A stretch of DNA of 52,351 bases from Myxococcus dinghuensis (GTDB lineage: Bacteria > Myxococcota > Myxococcia > Myxococcales > Myxococcaceae): the NCBI RefSeq assembly GCF_024198235.1, contig NZ_JAKCFB010000057.1, forward strand, positions 1-52,351. The letters run 5' to 3'. Under the pieces are notes generated by a model. It saw only the letters and a list, made by a program, of their open reading frames with translations. It was not told the origin of the DNA and did no database searches. Each line of letters opens with the position of its first letter. The stretch's first letter is position 1. The translations under genes were made by a program, and so were the position numbers. This document shows positions 17,944 through 25,672 of this stretch, one piece after another.

Positions 17944-18642
17944 ATGAACAAGGTCTACGCGAGCGCGGACGAGGCGGTCGCCGACATCCCGGATGGCTGC
18001 ACGCTGATGAGCGGCGGCTTCGGGCTGTGCGGCAATCCGGAGAACCTGATCGAGGCGCTTCACCGCAAGGGCGTGAAGAACCTCACCATCATCTCCAACA
18101 ACTGCGGCACCACCGAGCTCGGGCTCGGCATCCTGCTCCAGAACAAGCAGGTGAAGCGGATGGTGTCCAGCTACGTGGGTGAGAACAAGGAGTTCGAGCG
18201 GCAGTTCCTCTCCGGGGAGCTGGACGTGGAGCTCAACCCCCAGGGCACCCTGGCCGAGCGCATCCGCGCGGGTGGCTGCGGCATCGGCGGGTTCTTCACG
18301 CCGACGGGCGCGGGCACGCAGGTGGCGGAGGGCAAGGAGACGCGCATCATCGACGGGAAGCTCCACGTCCTGGAGACGCCGCTGAAGGCGGACTTCGCCA
18401 TCATCCACGCGCAGAAGGCGGACACCTGGGGCAACCTGGTGTTCAACAAGACCGCGCGCAACTTCTCCCCGATGATGTGCATGGCGGCCAAGGTCACCAT
18501 CGTCGAGGCGGAGGAGATCGTGCAGCCCGGCGAGCTCGACCCGGACCAGGTGCACATCCCGAGCATCTTCGTGAAGCGCATCGTCCAGGCGAAGAACCTC
18601 CAGAAGTGGATCGAGCGGCGCACCGTCCGCAAGCAGGCCTGA
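17944..18642 (+). CDS. 3-oxoacid CoA-transferase, subunit A
   Basis: Alpha subunit of a class I CoA-transferase that moves CoA between acetoacetate (or a similar acid) and succinyl-CoA or acetyl-CoA. The 232-residue product has GGFGLCGNPENLIEAL near residues 24-39, TIISNNCGTTELGLG, the SSYVGENKEFERQ motif, and GFFTPTGAGTQVAEGKE, all typical of the ScoA/AtoD branch. The catalytic Glu is on subunit B, encoded 7 bases downstream. The ribosome site GGGAGGG is just before ATG 17944. Confidence 0.94.
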   Translation: MNKVYASADEAVADIPDGCTLMSGGFGLCGNPENLIEALHRKGVKNLTIISNNCGTTELGLGILLQNKQVKRMVSSYVGENKEFERQFLSGELDVELNPQGTLAERIRAGGCGIGGFFTPTGAGTQVAEGKETRIIDGKLHVLETPLKADFAIIHAQKADTWGNLVFNKTARNFSPMMCMAAKVTIVEAEEIVQPGELDPDQVHIPSIFVKRIVQAKNLQKWIERRTVRKQA

Positions 18643-18649
18643 GGCCCCC

Positions 18650-19306
18650 ATGCCACTGACTCGTGAACAGATCGCCAAGCGCATCGCCCAGGAGCTGCGG
18701 GACGGCTTCTACGTGAACCTGGGCATCGGCATCCCCACGCTGGTCCCCAACTACCTCCCGGAGGGCGTGGAGGTGGTGCTCCAGTCGGAGAACGGCCTGC
18801 TGGGCATCGGGCCGTACCCGGTCGCCGGGCAGGAGGATCCGGACCTCATCAACGCGGGCAAGGAGACGGTGACGACGGTGAAGGGCGCGTCGTTCTTCGA
18901 CTCGGCCCTGTCGTTCGGGATGATCCGCGGCGGCCACATCGACATGGCCGTGCTGGGCGCCATGGAGGTGAGCGAGGAGGGTGACCTGGCCAACTGGATG
19001 ATCCCCGGGAAGATGGTGAAGGGGATGGGCGGCGCCATGGACCTGGCGGTGGGCGCCAAGCGCATCTACGTGGCCATGGAGCACGCCAACAAGGAAGGCC
19101 AGCCGAAGATCCTCAAGAAGTGCTCGCTGCCGCTGACCGGCATCAAGTGCGTGCACCACATCGTCTCCGACCACGCCTTCATCGACGTGACGCCGGAGGG
19201 GCTCGTGCTGCGCGAGCTGGCCCCGGGCATGACGGTGGAGCTGGTGCAGAAGCTCACCGAGCCGAAGCTGAAGATCGCTCCCGACGTGCGCGAGATGAAA
19301 GTCTGA
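18650..19306 (+). CDS. 3-oxoacid CoA-transferase, subunit B
   Basis: Beta subunit of the same heteromeric class I CoA-transferase. The 218-residue product has NLGIGIPTLVPNYLP and the active-site QSENGLLGIGP with the catalytic Glu of the SENG motif near residue 46, which forms the glutamyl-CoA thioester. GGHIDMAVLGAMEVSEEGDLANW and MGGAMDLAVGAKR follow. Placement 7 bases after subunit A argues for one transcript and equal expression. With thiolase it links acetoacetate to acetyl-CoA. Confidence 0.95.
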   Translation: MPLTREQIAKRIAQELRDGFYVNLGIGIPTLVPNYLPEGVEVVLQSENGLLGIGPYPVAGQEDPDLINAGKETVTTVKGASFFDSALSFGMIRGGHIDMAVLGAMEVSEEGDLANWMIPGKMVKGMGGAMDLAVGAKRIYVAMEHANKEGQPKILKKCSLPLTGIKCVHHIVSDHAFIDVTPEGLVLRELAPGMTVELVQKLTEPKLKIAPDVREMKV

Positions 19307-19326
19307 GCGTGTGGGGATAAGGTGCG

Positions 19327-19354
19327 CCGCCGGGGGGAACGGTCTCCCCGGCGG
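19327..19354. terminator. GC-rich hairpin between CoA-transferase B and the PilZ gene
   Basis: CCGCCGGGG (19327-19335) pairs perfectly with CCCCGGCGG (19346-19354) across 10 bases. It is followed by AGCCCTGAACAC rather than a T-run, so it may be a rho-assisted stop or an attenuator for the PilZ gene, whose ATG is 13 bases further on. Confidence 0.45.
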
Positions 19355-19366
19355 AGCCCTGAACAC

Positions 19367-19750
19367 ATGAGCGACACGGCCGAGAAGACGAACTCCACCG
19401 ATCCCCGGGCACCCCGCGTCGAGTACGAGCTGCCGGTGGCGTACCGCAGCGTGGCGGGCTTCGTGACGGACTGGGCCGTCAACCTGTCCCAGGGCGGCCT
19501 CTACATCAACACCGACAAGCCGCTGCCCGTGGACACCCACGTGAAGCTGCTGGTGACGCTGCCCGGGGCGCACTTCCCGGTGGAGCTGAAGGGCCGGGTG
19601 ACGCGCACCAACGCCCATGGCGCTTCGTCCTCGCAGTCCCCGGGGATGGCGGTGGAGTTCGTGGACGTTGATGACGACAAGCGGTCGCGCATCGGGGAGT
19701 TCGTGGAGCGGCTTCGCCAGCAGCTCCCCCCGGAAGCGACCCGGAAGTAA
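19367..19750 (+). CDS. PilZ-domain protein of the myxobacterial TIGR02266 type
   Basis: A 127-residue single-domain protein. PilZ domains usually bind cyclic di-GMP through an N-terminal RxxxR and a D/NxSxxG motif. Here the second motif is present as NLSQGG in VNLSQGGLYINTDK, but the N-terminal part reads PRAPRVEYEL, where the two Arg are spaced RxxR, so binding may be lost or altered. The barrel strands (HVKLLVTLPG, VELKGRVTRTN, GMAVEFVDV) and a closing helix (IGEFVERLRQQL) are intact. Start at ATG 19367; the frame is open upstream, but that stretch is the hairpin region. Such paralogues are numerous in Myxococcus. Confidence 0.85.
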   Translation: MSDTAEKTNSTDPRAPRVEYELPVAYRSVAGFVTDWAVNLSQGGLYINTDKPLPVDTHVKLLVTLPGAHFPVELKGRVTRTNAHGASSSQSPGMAVEFVDVDDDKRSRIGEFVERLRQQLPPEATRK

Positions 19751-19776
19751 CGGCGGCCGCCTCGGGGCGCCGCCGG

Positions 19777-21108
19777 ATGAGCGCCTGCATGCTGCCCCTA
19801 CCTGAACTGCCCGTCTCCCTGACCATCGAACGCCTCGGCCAGCTCGGCGAGGGTGTGGCCTCGTGGGAGGGGCGCACCGTCTTCGTCCCCGGCGCCTTCC
19901 CGGGCGACACCGTACGCGTCCACCTGGAGGCCCAGGGCCGCGTCCTGCGCGGGCTCTTGCGGCAGGTGGTCTCCCCCGGGCCGGACCGTCGCGAGGCGCC
20001 GTGCGAGGTCGCCAGCGAGTGTGGCGGGTGTGACTGGCTGGGCCTGGCCGAGTCCGCCCAGCGCTCCGCGAAGCAGGAGATCGTCCTCTCCACCCTCGAG
20101 CACCTGGGCCACCTGCGGCGCGAGGACTTCACCGTCCGGCCGCTGCTCGTGGCGCCCCGGGACTGGGGCTACCGCCGCCGCGCCGTGCTGCACTCCGCGG
20201 GCAAGGGCCTGCTGGGCTACTTCGGCCGGCGGAGCCACGAGCGCATCCCCGTGTCCGCCTGCGGCGCGCTCACGCCCGTGTTGAAGGAGCTGCCGGGGAA
20301 GCTGGCGCCGCTGCTCAAGCCGCTCGCGAAGGACCTGGAGGAGGTGCTCCTGCTGGCCGAGGGCGAGCAGGCGGCGTTCGCGGTGACGCTGTCGGGCCCG
20401 GTGACGCCCAAGCACCTGGAGGCCGCCGAAGGCGCGGTGCGGGCGCTGCGGCTCGCGGGGGCGGTGCTGGTGCCCAAGGAGGGTTCGGTGCGCGTGCTGG
20501 GCAAGCCGGCGCTGCGGTCGTTCTCCCCGCTGCGCCCCGAGGTTCCCCTGTACCTGCGCCCGGACGCCTTCGCCCAGGCGCACGCGGAGGCCAACGTGGG
20601 CCTCGTCACCTCCGCCATCTACGAGCTGGGCGCGCGGGACGAGGACTCGGTGCTGGAGCTGTACTCGGGCAACGGCAACTTCACGTTCCCCCTGGCGGCC
20701 GGCGCGGCGTCCGTGCTGGGCGTGGAGTCGTCGCCGGTGGGCGTGGAGCTGGCCCAGCGCAGCGCTCGCGAGGCGAACGTCACCAACATTCGCTTCGTGC
20801 AGGGCGACGCGCGCAAGGTCTGCGACGGGCTGGTGAGCGAGGGGCGTCGCTTCGACGTGTGTCTGGCGGACCCGCCGCGCGCGGGGGCGCCGGGGCTGGC
20901 GAAGTGGATGGTGGCGCTGGGCATCCGCCGGGTGGTGTACGTGGCGTGTGATCCCGCATCGCTGGCGCGGGACGCCGCGGGGCTCGTGGAGGCCGGCTAC
21001 CGGCCGCTGGCGCTCCAGGTGGTGGACATGTTCCCGCAGACGCACCACGTGGAGGCCGTCATGTCGTTCGAGCGCCCGGGTGCGGCCGGGACGACGGGGA
21101 GGGGTTGA
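19777..21108 (+). CDS. TrmA/RlmCD-type RNA m5U methyltransferase
   Basis: SAM-dependent methylation of uridine C5 in rRNA or tRNA. The 443-residue protein starts with a TRAM RNA-binding domain (LTIERLGQLGEGVASW to LRGLLRQVVSP). A [4Fe-4S] ligand set follows (Cys in REAPCEVASECGGCDW and SACGALTP). The Rossmann methyltransferase carries motif I VLELYSGNGNF, motif IV LADPPRAGAP, and the catalytic Cys in YVACDPASLARD. HHVEAVMSFER is the usual C-terminus. Start could also be the ATG at 19789. Family certain; which uridine is methylated cannot be told. The next gene overlaps the stop codon by one base. Confidence 0.92.
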   Translation: MSACMLPLPELPVSLTIERLGQLGEGVASWEGRTVFVPGAFPGDTVRVHLEAQGRVLRGLLRQVVSPGPDRREAPCEVASECGGCDWLGLAESAQRSAKQEIVLSTLEHLGHLRREDFTVRPLLVAPRDWGYRRRAVLHSAGKGLLGYFGRRSHERIPVSACGALTPVLKELPGKLAPLLKPLAKDLEEVLLLAEGEQAAFAVTLSGPVTPKHLEAAEGAVRALRLAGAVLVPKEGSVRVLGKPALRSFSPLRPEVPLYLRPDAFAQAHAEANVGLVTSAIYELGARDEDSVLELYSGNGNFTFPLAAGAASVLGVESSPVGVELAQRSAREANVTNIRFVQGDARKVCDGLVSEGRRFDVCLADPPRAGAPGLAKWMVALGIRRVVYVACDPASLARDAAGLVEAGYRPLALQVVDMFPQTHHVEAVMSFERPGAAGTTGRG

Positions 21109-22505
21109 TGGACGCGCGCATCGTCGAGTTCGCGGAGGTCCTGCGGCAGAACGGCGTCCGGGTCAGCACGTCCGAGGTGCAGGACGCGCTGCGCGCGACG
21201 GCCGAGGTGGGGCTCGCGGACCGGGGCGTCTTCCGCGCGGTGCTGCGCACCACCCTGGTGAAGCGCGAGCTGGACGTGGACACGTTCAACCGCGCCTTCA
21301 ACTTCTTCTTCTCCGGCGCCGCGGCGACGTTCGAGGCCATCGACAAGTCCCTGGCCGCGCAGATCCAGGAGGAGGGCTACCTGGAGGGGGACATGCTGAA
21401 GATGGTCCTCTACCAGATGAACCTGCTGCTGCCGGAGATGTCGCCCCTGGCGCAGGCGGTGCTGGAGGGAGACCGGGCCCGGCTGGCGCAGATCTTCCGG
21501 ATGGCGTCGCTCCAACTGGACCTGTCGCGCATGGAGAGCCCGCTGCAGGCCGGCTTCTTCTCCCGGCGGATGCTCGCCGCGGCGGGCATGGACAAGGCCC
21601 GCTCCGACATGAAGTCGCTGGAGGACGAGCTGCGCGCGCGGGGCCTGTCGCCCGAGGGCGTGGAGATCGTCTCGCGCCACGTGGCCGGCGCCATGCGGAA
21701 GATCGAGGAGGCGTCGCGCCAGGAGGTGAAGCGGCAGGCCGAGGCCCGCATCCGCCGCCGCACCGACACCGTGGCGGACAAGCCACTGCACCTGTTGTCG
21801 CAGGCCGAGGTGGACCAGATGGAGTCCGCCGTGCGGACGCTCGCGGAGAAGCTGCGCAGCCGGCTCATCCGCCGCCAGCGCTCGCACCGCAAGGGCGCGC
21901 TCAACGTCCGCCGCACCCTGCGCCGCAACATGACGTGGGGTGGGGTGCCCATGGTGCCCCAGTTCCGCGCGCGCAGGCCCGAGCGCCCGGAGCTGGTGGT
22001 GCTGTGCGACGTGTCCGACTCCGTGCGCAACGCGTCCCGGATGATGCTGCTGTTCATGCACACGATGCAGTCGCTGTTCGTGCGCGTGCGCTCGTTCGTC
22101 TTCGTGTCCGACGTGGGCGAGGTGACCCAGTACTTCAAGGACCTGGACGTGGACGAGGCCATCGACATGGCCACCGCCGGCAAGACGGTGTCCCTGAGCG
22201 CCAACTCCAACTACGGCCGGGCGCTGGCGGACTTCACCCGGGACCACCTGGGCAGCATCACCCGCCGGACCACCGTCATGGTCATCGGCGATGGGCGCAA
22301 CAACTACAACGCCAACAACGTCTGGGCGCTCAAGGACCTGCGCCGCAAGGCGAAGCGCGTGCTGTGGATCTGCCCCGAGGAGCGCGGCAACTGGGGCATC
22401 GGCGACAGCGAGATGCTCACCTACGAGAAGCACTGCCACCAGGCCGTGGTGGTGACGTCCGTCTCCGACCTGGCCCGCATCGCCGACCAGCTCGTGCCGG
22501 CGTGA
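21108..22505 (+). CDS. CoxE-type VWA-domain protein
   Basis: A 465-residue protein of the VWA/CoxE family. The C-terminal half is a von Willebrand A domain with a metal-adhesion site DVSDS (LVVLCDVSDSVRNASR) and TTVMVIGDGRNNY. The N-terminal helical region (VEFAEVLRQNGVRVSTSEVQDALRA) is typical of CoxE-like proteins, which normally work with a MoxR-type AAA ATPase to mature metalloenzymes or insert cofactors. No MoxR ATPase is visible next to it in this window. ATG 21108 overlaps the upstream methyltransferase stop by one base, implying translational coupling. Confidence 0.88.
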   Translation: MDARIVEFAEVLRQNGVRVSTSEVQDALRATAEVGLADRGVFRAVLRTTLVKRELDVDTFNRAFNFFFSGAAATFEAIDKSLAAQIQEEGYLEGDMLKMVLYQMNLLLPEMSPLAQAVLEGDRARLAQIFRMASLQLDLSRMESPLQAGFFSRRMLAAAGMDKARSDMKSLEDELRARGLSPEGVEIVSRHVAGAMRKIEEASRQEVKRQAEARIRRRTDTVADKPLHLLSQAEVDQMESAVRTLAEKLRSRLIRRQRSHRKGALNVRRTLRRNMTWGGVPMVPQFRARRPERPELVVLCDVSDSVRNASRMMLLFMHTMQSLFVRVRSFVFVSDVGEVTQYFKDLDVDEAIDMATAGKTVSLSANSNYGRALADFTRDHLGSITRRTTVMVIGDGRNNYNANNVWALKDLRRKAKRVLWICPEERGNWGIGDSEMLTYEKHCHQAVVVTSVSDLARIADQLVPA

Positions 22506-22619
22506 CGCGCGTCCTGCCTTCCCGAAAGGCTCCTCCGGGGAGCGTCCAGCCGGCCGGGCCAGGGCGCTACACCCCACGGGCCGCCCCTGTTACACATCCG
22601 GCCACGAAACGGAGACCCC

Positions 22620-23135
22620 ATGGCCCCCTCGCTCTTCGATGACCTCGGCTACCAGGACGTCCGGAACCCGGAGGCGGGTACGGACTTCTCCGCGGCCGAC
22701 GACCGCACCCTCCGGATGGCCGCGCCCGCCCTGGACGGGGCGATGCTCGACGCCCTGGTGCGCTACCAGGAAGCCTTCCTGACCCACGCCGGCACGGAGC
22801 ACGAGCCCCTGGCCGTCGCCCACCAGAAGGCCCAGGCCGCCTCCGGGTTGGACCTCAAGACGGTGGAGCAGGGCGCCGCCATGCTCCGCGCCTTCGGCGG
22901 GCGACGGTGGACGGCCCGGAAGCTCCAGGACAAGCTCGAGCAGTTGAAGGCGGCCTCCGGGCCGGACGCGGAGGAGCTCCGCCGGCGCATCCAGGGGGAG
23001 TTGTTCAACCAGGAGCGGGAGACGGAGGCCCTGGCCCGGCGCTACGGGGACACCACCCTGGCGCTGCTCCGGGAGCGGGAGGCCACCCTGCTGGACCTGC
23101 ACACCCGGATGACCCGGCTGCTCAGCCACGGCTGA
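22620..23135 (+). CDS. Conserved hypothetical protein, coiled-coil
   Basis: No family recognised. The 171-residue acidic product has a short N-terminal segment (APSLFDDLGYQDVRNPEAG) and then is almost entirely helical: LDALVRYQEAFLTHAG, LDLKTVEQGAAMLRAFGG, RKLQDKLEQLKAAS, AEELRRRIQGELFNQE, LLREREATLLDLHTRM. Heptad-like spacing suggests a coiled coil. No signal peptide or transmembrane segment, so cytosolic. It starts at ATG 22620 after a 114-base gap with no clear terminator, followed by a promoter-like pair before miaB. Confidence 0.7.
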   Translation: MAPSLFDDLGYQDVRNPEAGTDFSAADDRTLRMAAPALDGAMLDALVRYQEAFLTHAGTEHEPLAVAHQKAQAASGLDLKTVEQGAAMLRAFGGRRWTARKLQDKLEQLKAASGPDAEELRRRIQGELFNQERETEALARRYGDTTLALLREREATLLDLHTRMTRLLSHG

Positions 23136-23151
23136 GCGGGCGCCGGTCCGG

Positions 23152-23180
23152 TTGATTTCCGGCCCCGGGCGTCGCATAAG
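23152..23180 (+). promoter_or_regulatory. Candidate promoter of miaB
   Basis: TTGATT (23152-23157), 17-base spacer, CATAAG (23175-23180), 27 bases before the miaB ATG. The -10 resembles the GATAAG box before the thiolase gene. Confidence 0.45.
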
Positions 23181-23206
23181 GGCACGTTCTTGCTCAGAGA
23201 ATCCCC

Positions 23207-24595
23207 ATGAAGCGCTACTTCATCCACACCTTCGGCTGCCAGATGAACGTCAACGACTCGCTCCGCATGAGCGAGGTGTTGTCGAAGATGTCCTACGAGC
23301 CGACCCCGGTGCCGGAGAACGCGGACCTCATCATCCTCAACACCTGCTCCATCCGCGAGAAGGCCGAGGACAAGATGCTGTCGGCGCTCGGGCGCTACAA
23401 GCCGGTGAAGGCCAGCCGGGGCGCCATCCTCGGGGTGGGCGGGTGCGTGGCGCAGCAGGAGAAGGACAAGCTCCTGAAGAAGGTGCCGTACCTGGACTTC
23501 GTGTTCGGCCCCGACAACATCGCCCGCCTGCCGGACATCATCGGCCGCGTGCACGCGGAGCGCGAGCGCGTCGTCGAGACGGCCTTCGTGGACTCCGAGG
23601 AGTACGTCTTCCCGCGCGCGGACCCGGAGACGTCCCGCGGCAAGGTCACCGAGTTCGTCACGGTGATGAAGGGCTGCGACAACGTCTGCTCGTTCTGCAT
23701 CGTCCCGCACACCCGCGGCCGCGAGGTGAGCCGCGCCTTCCCGGACGTGCTGCAGGAGGTGGACGGCCTGGCGAAGGTGGGCGTGCGCGAGGTGACGCTC
23801 ATCGGGCAGAACGTGAACTCGTACCTGGGCGGCGTCTCCTTCGCGCAGTTGCTCTTGCGCACCGCGGAGGTCCCCGGCATCGAGCGCGTGCGCTTCACCA
23901 CCAGCCACCCGCACGACCTGTCCGACGAGCTCATCGAGGCCTTCCGCGTCCAGCCGAAGATCGCCCCGCACTTCCACCTGCCCGTGCAGTGTGGCAGCGA
24001 CCGCATCCTGAAGATGATGCGCCGCGACTACACGGTGGAGCAGTACCTGGAGCGGCTGGCGAAGCTGCGCGCGGCGCGGCCGGGCATCGCTGTCACCACC
24101 GACATCATCGTGGGCTTCCCCGGGGAGACCGAGGAGGACTTCGAGCTGACGCTGAAGCTGACCGAGCAGGTCCGCTACGACAACCAGTTCTCCTTCATCT
24201 ACAGCCCCCGGCCGAAGACGGGCGCGGCGCTGCGGGAGAAGGACTGGGGCCCGGTGGAGCACGACGTGAAGATCGCCCGGCTGGAGCGGCTGCAGAAGGT
24301 GCAGCGGCGCATCAGCGCGGAGACGACGGCGGCGCTGGTGGGCACGGAGGTCGAGGTGCTGGTGGAGGGCCACTCGCGCTACGACGCCACCAAGCGCTTC
24401 GGCCGCACGCCGGAGAACCGCACCGTCAACTTCGACGGGGACGCGCCCACCGGCTCCTTCGTGAAGGTGAAGGTGGAGCGCTCCACGCCCAACCAGCTCG
24501 CGGGCAAGCAGGTGGAGGTGCTCCAGTTGCCGACGGTGGAGCCGCTGCCCGTGGCGCCGCCCGTCTCGCCGTTCCACGTCATCGCGGAGGCCTGA
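23207..24595 (+). CDS. miaB: tRNA-2-methylthio-N6-dimethylallyladenosine synthase
   Basis: Radical-SAM methylthiotransferase that converts i6A37 to ms2i6A37 in tRNAs reading U-starting codons. The 462-residue protein has the three-domain MiaB layout. The N-terminal UPF0004 domain carries cluster-binding Cys in TFGCQMN, LNTCSIREKAEDK and GCVAQQ. The radical-SAM core has CDNVCSFCIVPHTRGREVSR (CxxxCxxC). A C-terminal TRAM domain follows (GTEVEVLVEGHSR to GSFVKVKVERS). RxxxSR and GQNVNSYLGG support MiaB over RimO or MtaB. Own promoter candidate upstream. Confidence 0.96.
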   Translation: MKRYFIHTFGCQMNVNDSLRMSEVLSKMSYEPTPVPENADLIILNTCSIREKAEDKMLSALGRYKPVKASRGAILGVGGCVAQQEKDKLLKKVPYLDFVFGPDNIARLPDIIGRVHAERERVVETAFVDSEEYVFPRADPETSRGKVTEFVTVMKGCDNVCSFCIVPHTRGREVSRAFPDVLQEVDGLAKVGVREVTLIGQNVNSYLGGVSFAQLLLRTAEVPGIERVRFTTSHPHDLSDELIEAFRVQPKIAPHFHLPVQCGSDRILKMMRRDYTVEQYLERLAKLRAARPGIAVTTDIIVGFPGETEEDFELTLKLTEQVRYDNQFSFIYSPRPKTGAALREKDWGPVEHDVKIARLERLQKVQRRISAETTAALVGTEVEVLVEGHSRYDATKRFGRTPENRTVNFDGDAPTGSFVKVKVERSTPNQLAGKQVEVLQLPTVEPLPVAPPVSPFHVIAEA

Positions 24596-24619
24596 GGCCT
24601 TCCGCCCGAGGTCTCGTCC

Positions 24620-25135
24620 ATGGCGCTGAGAGCGTTCGGCGGGGTGTCCCCCCGCATCCATCCGAGCTGCTTCGTGGAGGACTCCGCCCAGGTGGTGGGT
24701 GACGTGGAGCTGGGGGAGGGGTCCTCCATCTGGTTCAACACGGTGCTGCGCGGCGACGTGAATCCCATCCAGGTGGGCCAGCGCACCAACCTGCAGGACC
24801 TGTCGCTCATCCACGTCACCAGCCTGCGCTACGGCACCGTCATCGGCGACGACGTGACGGTGGGCCACCACGTGGTGCTCCACGGCTGCACCGTGGGCAA
24901 CCGCGTCCTGGTGGGCATGGGCTCCATCCTCCTGGACGGCGTGGAGGTGGGGGACGACTGCATCATCGGCGCGGGGACGTTGCTGACGCCCGGGACGAAG
25001 GTGCCTCCGGGCTCCATGGTCATGGGCTCCCCGGGCCGCGTGAAGCGCCCCCTGACCGAGGACGAGAAGGCCTTCCTCCTCGTGTCCGCCGAGCATTACG
25101 TCATGCTCGCCGACGAGTACCGCGCCAGCCGTTGA
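24620..25135 (+). CDS. Gamma carbonic anhydrase family protein
   Basis: A 171-residue left-handed parallel beta-helix protein of the gamma-class carbonic anhydrase / YrdA-like group. The hexapeptide repeats are clear (VVGDVELGEGSSIW, GTVIGDDVTVGHHVVLHG, NRVLVGMGSILLDG, DCIIGAGTLLTPG), as is the C-terminal helix (TEDEKAFLLVSAEHYVMLADEY). The zinc His triad is represented by LIHVT and GHHVVLHGC. Members trimerise; some hydrate CO2, many are inactive or have other roles. It starts 24 bases after miaB and may be co-transcribed. Confidence 0.9.
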   Translation: MALRAFGGVSPRIHPSCFVEDSAQVVGDVELGEGSSIWFNTVLRGDVNPIQVGQRTNLQDLSLIHVTSLRYGTVIGDDVTVGHHVVLHGCTVGNRVLVGMGSILLDGVEVGDDCIIGAGTLLTPGTKVPPGSMVMGSPGRVKRPLTEDEKAFLLVSAEHYVMLADEYRASR

Positions 25136-25174
25136 CTCGCGGGCCCGCTCGCCCCGTGTTAGGAGCTTCGCACC

Positions 25175-25645
25175 ATGGCTCTCGTGCCTGCGAACACCCT
25201 CAAGGCCTGCCCGCTGTTCAAGGGCTTCACCGACACCGGCATCCAGATCTTCGCGGGAGTCGCCGTGCCTCGGGCGTTCCCCAAGGGGACGGCGCTGTTC
25301 TCCGAGGGGAAGACGGGCGAGTCGCTCCTCATCGTGGGTGAGGGCACCGTGCGGCTGAGCGCCAGGAGCCCGTCCGGCGAGGACGTGTCGCTGGGCGAGG
25401 TGGGCACCGGCGAGCCCCTGGGGGAGCTGGCCCTGGTGCAGAAGGGGGAGCGGCTGTGCACCGCCACCGCGGTGACGGACGTGTCCGCCCTGGAGATTCG
25501 CGCCGCGGACTTCCAGAAGCTGCTCGCCACCAAGCCCCAGGCCTGCGTGAAGCTGCTGATGGGCATCGTCGGCTTCTTCGGCCAGAAGGCGCGCGACAAC
25601 CGCGACATGATTCGCACCCTCATCGGAAAGGCACCGGCGGCCTGA
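25175..25645 (+). CDS. Stand-alone cyclic nucleotide-binding domain protein
   Basis: A 156-residue cytosolic protein made of one cNMP-binding domain: LKACPLFKGFTDTGIQIFAG start, PKGTALFSEGKTGESLLIVGEGTVRL, and the phosphate-binding cassette GTGEPLGELALVQKGERLCTATA. The cassette has GE.A but no Arg of the canonical RAA(T/S)V triad, so cNMP binding is uncertain. No helix-turn-helix follows, so it is not a Crp/Fnr activator. The C-terminal helix (ACVKLLMGIVGFFGQKARDNRD) may pair with a partner. A weak promoter-like TTGACT/TGTTAG (25132-25162) overlaps the previous stop codon. Confidence 0.88.
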   Translation: MALVPANTLKACPLFKGFTDTGIQIFAGVAVPRAFPKGTALFSEGKTGESLLIVGEGTVRLSARSPSGEDVSLGEVGTGEPLGELALVQKGERLCTATAVTDVSALEIRAADFQKLLATKPQACVKLLMGIVGFFGQKARDNRDMIRTLIGKAPAA

Positions 25646-25672
25646 GGGGCCCGTGGTAGCGTGGGGGCCGGT

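Noticed and set aside
19322..19366. GTG 19322 as the PilZ start
   Set aside because: The extra 15 residues are basic, unconserved-looking and coincide with a 9-base-pair hairpin; ATG 19367 begins the recognisable protein.
25132..25162. Promoter TTGACT/TGTTAG before the cyclic-nucleotide-binding gene
   Set aside because: The 19-base spacer and poor -10 make it too weak to list as a separate feature.
25175..25645. Crp/Fnr-type transcription factor
   Set aside because: Only the sensor domain is present; there is no C-terminal helix-turn-helix.
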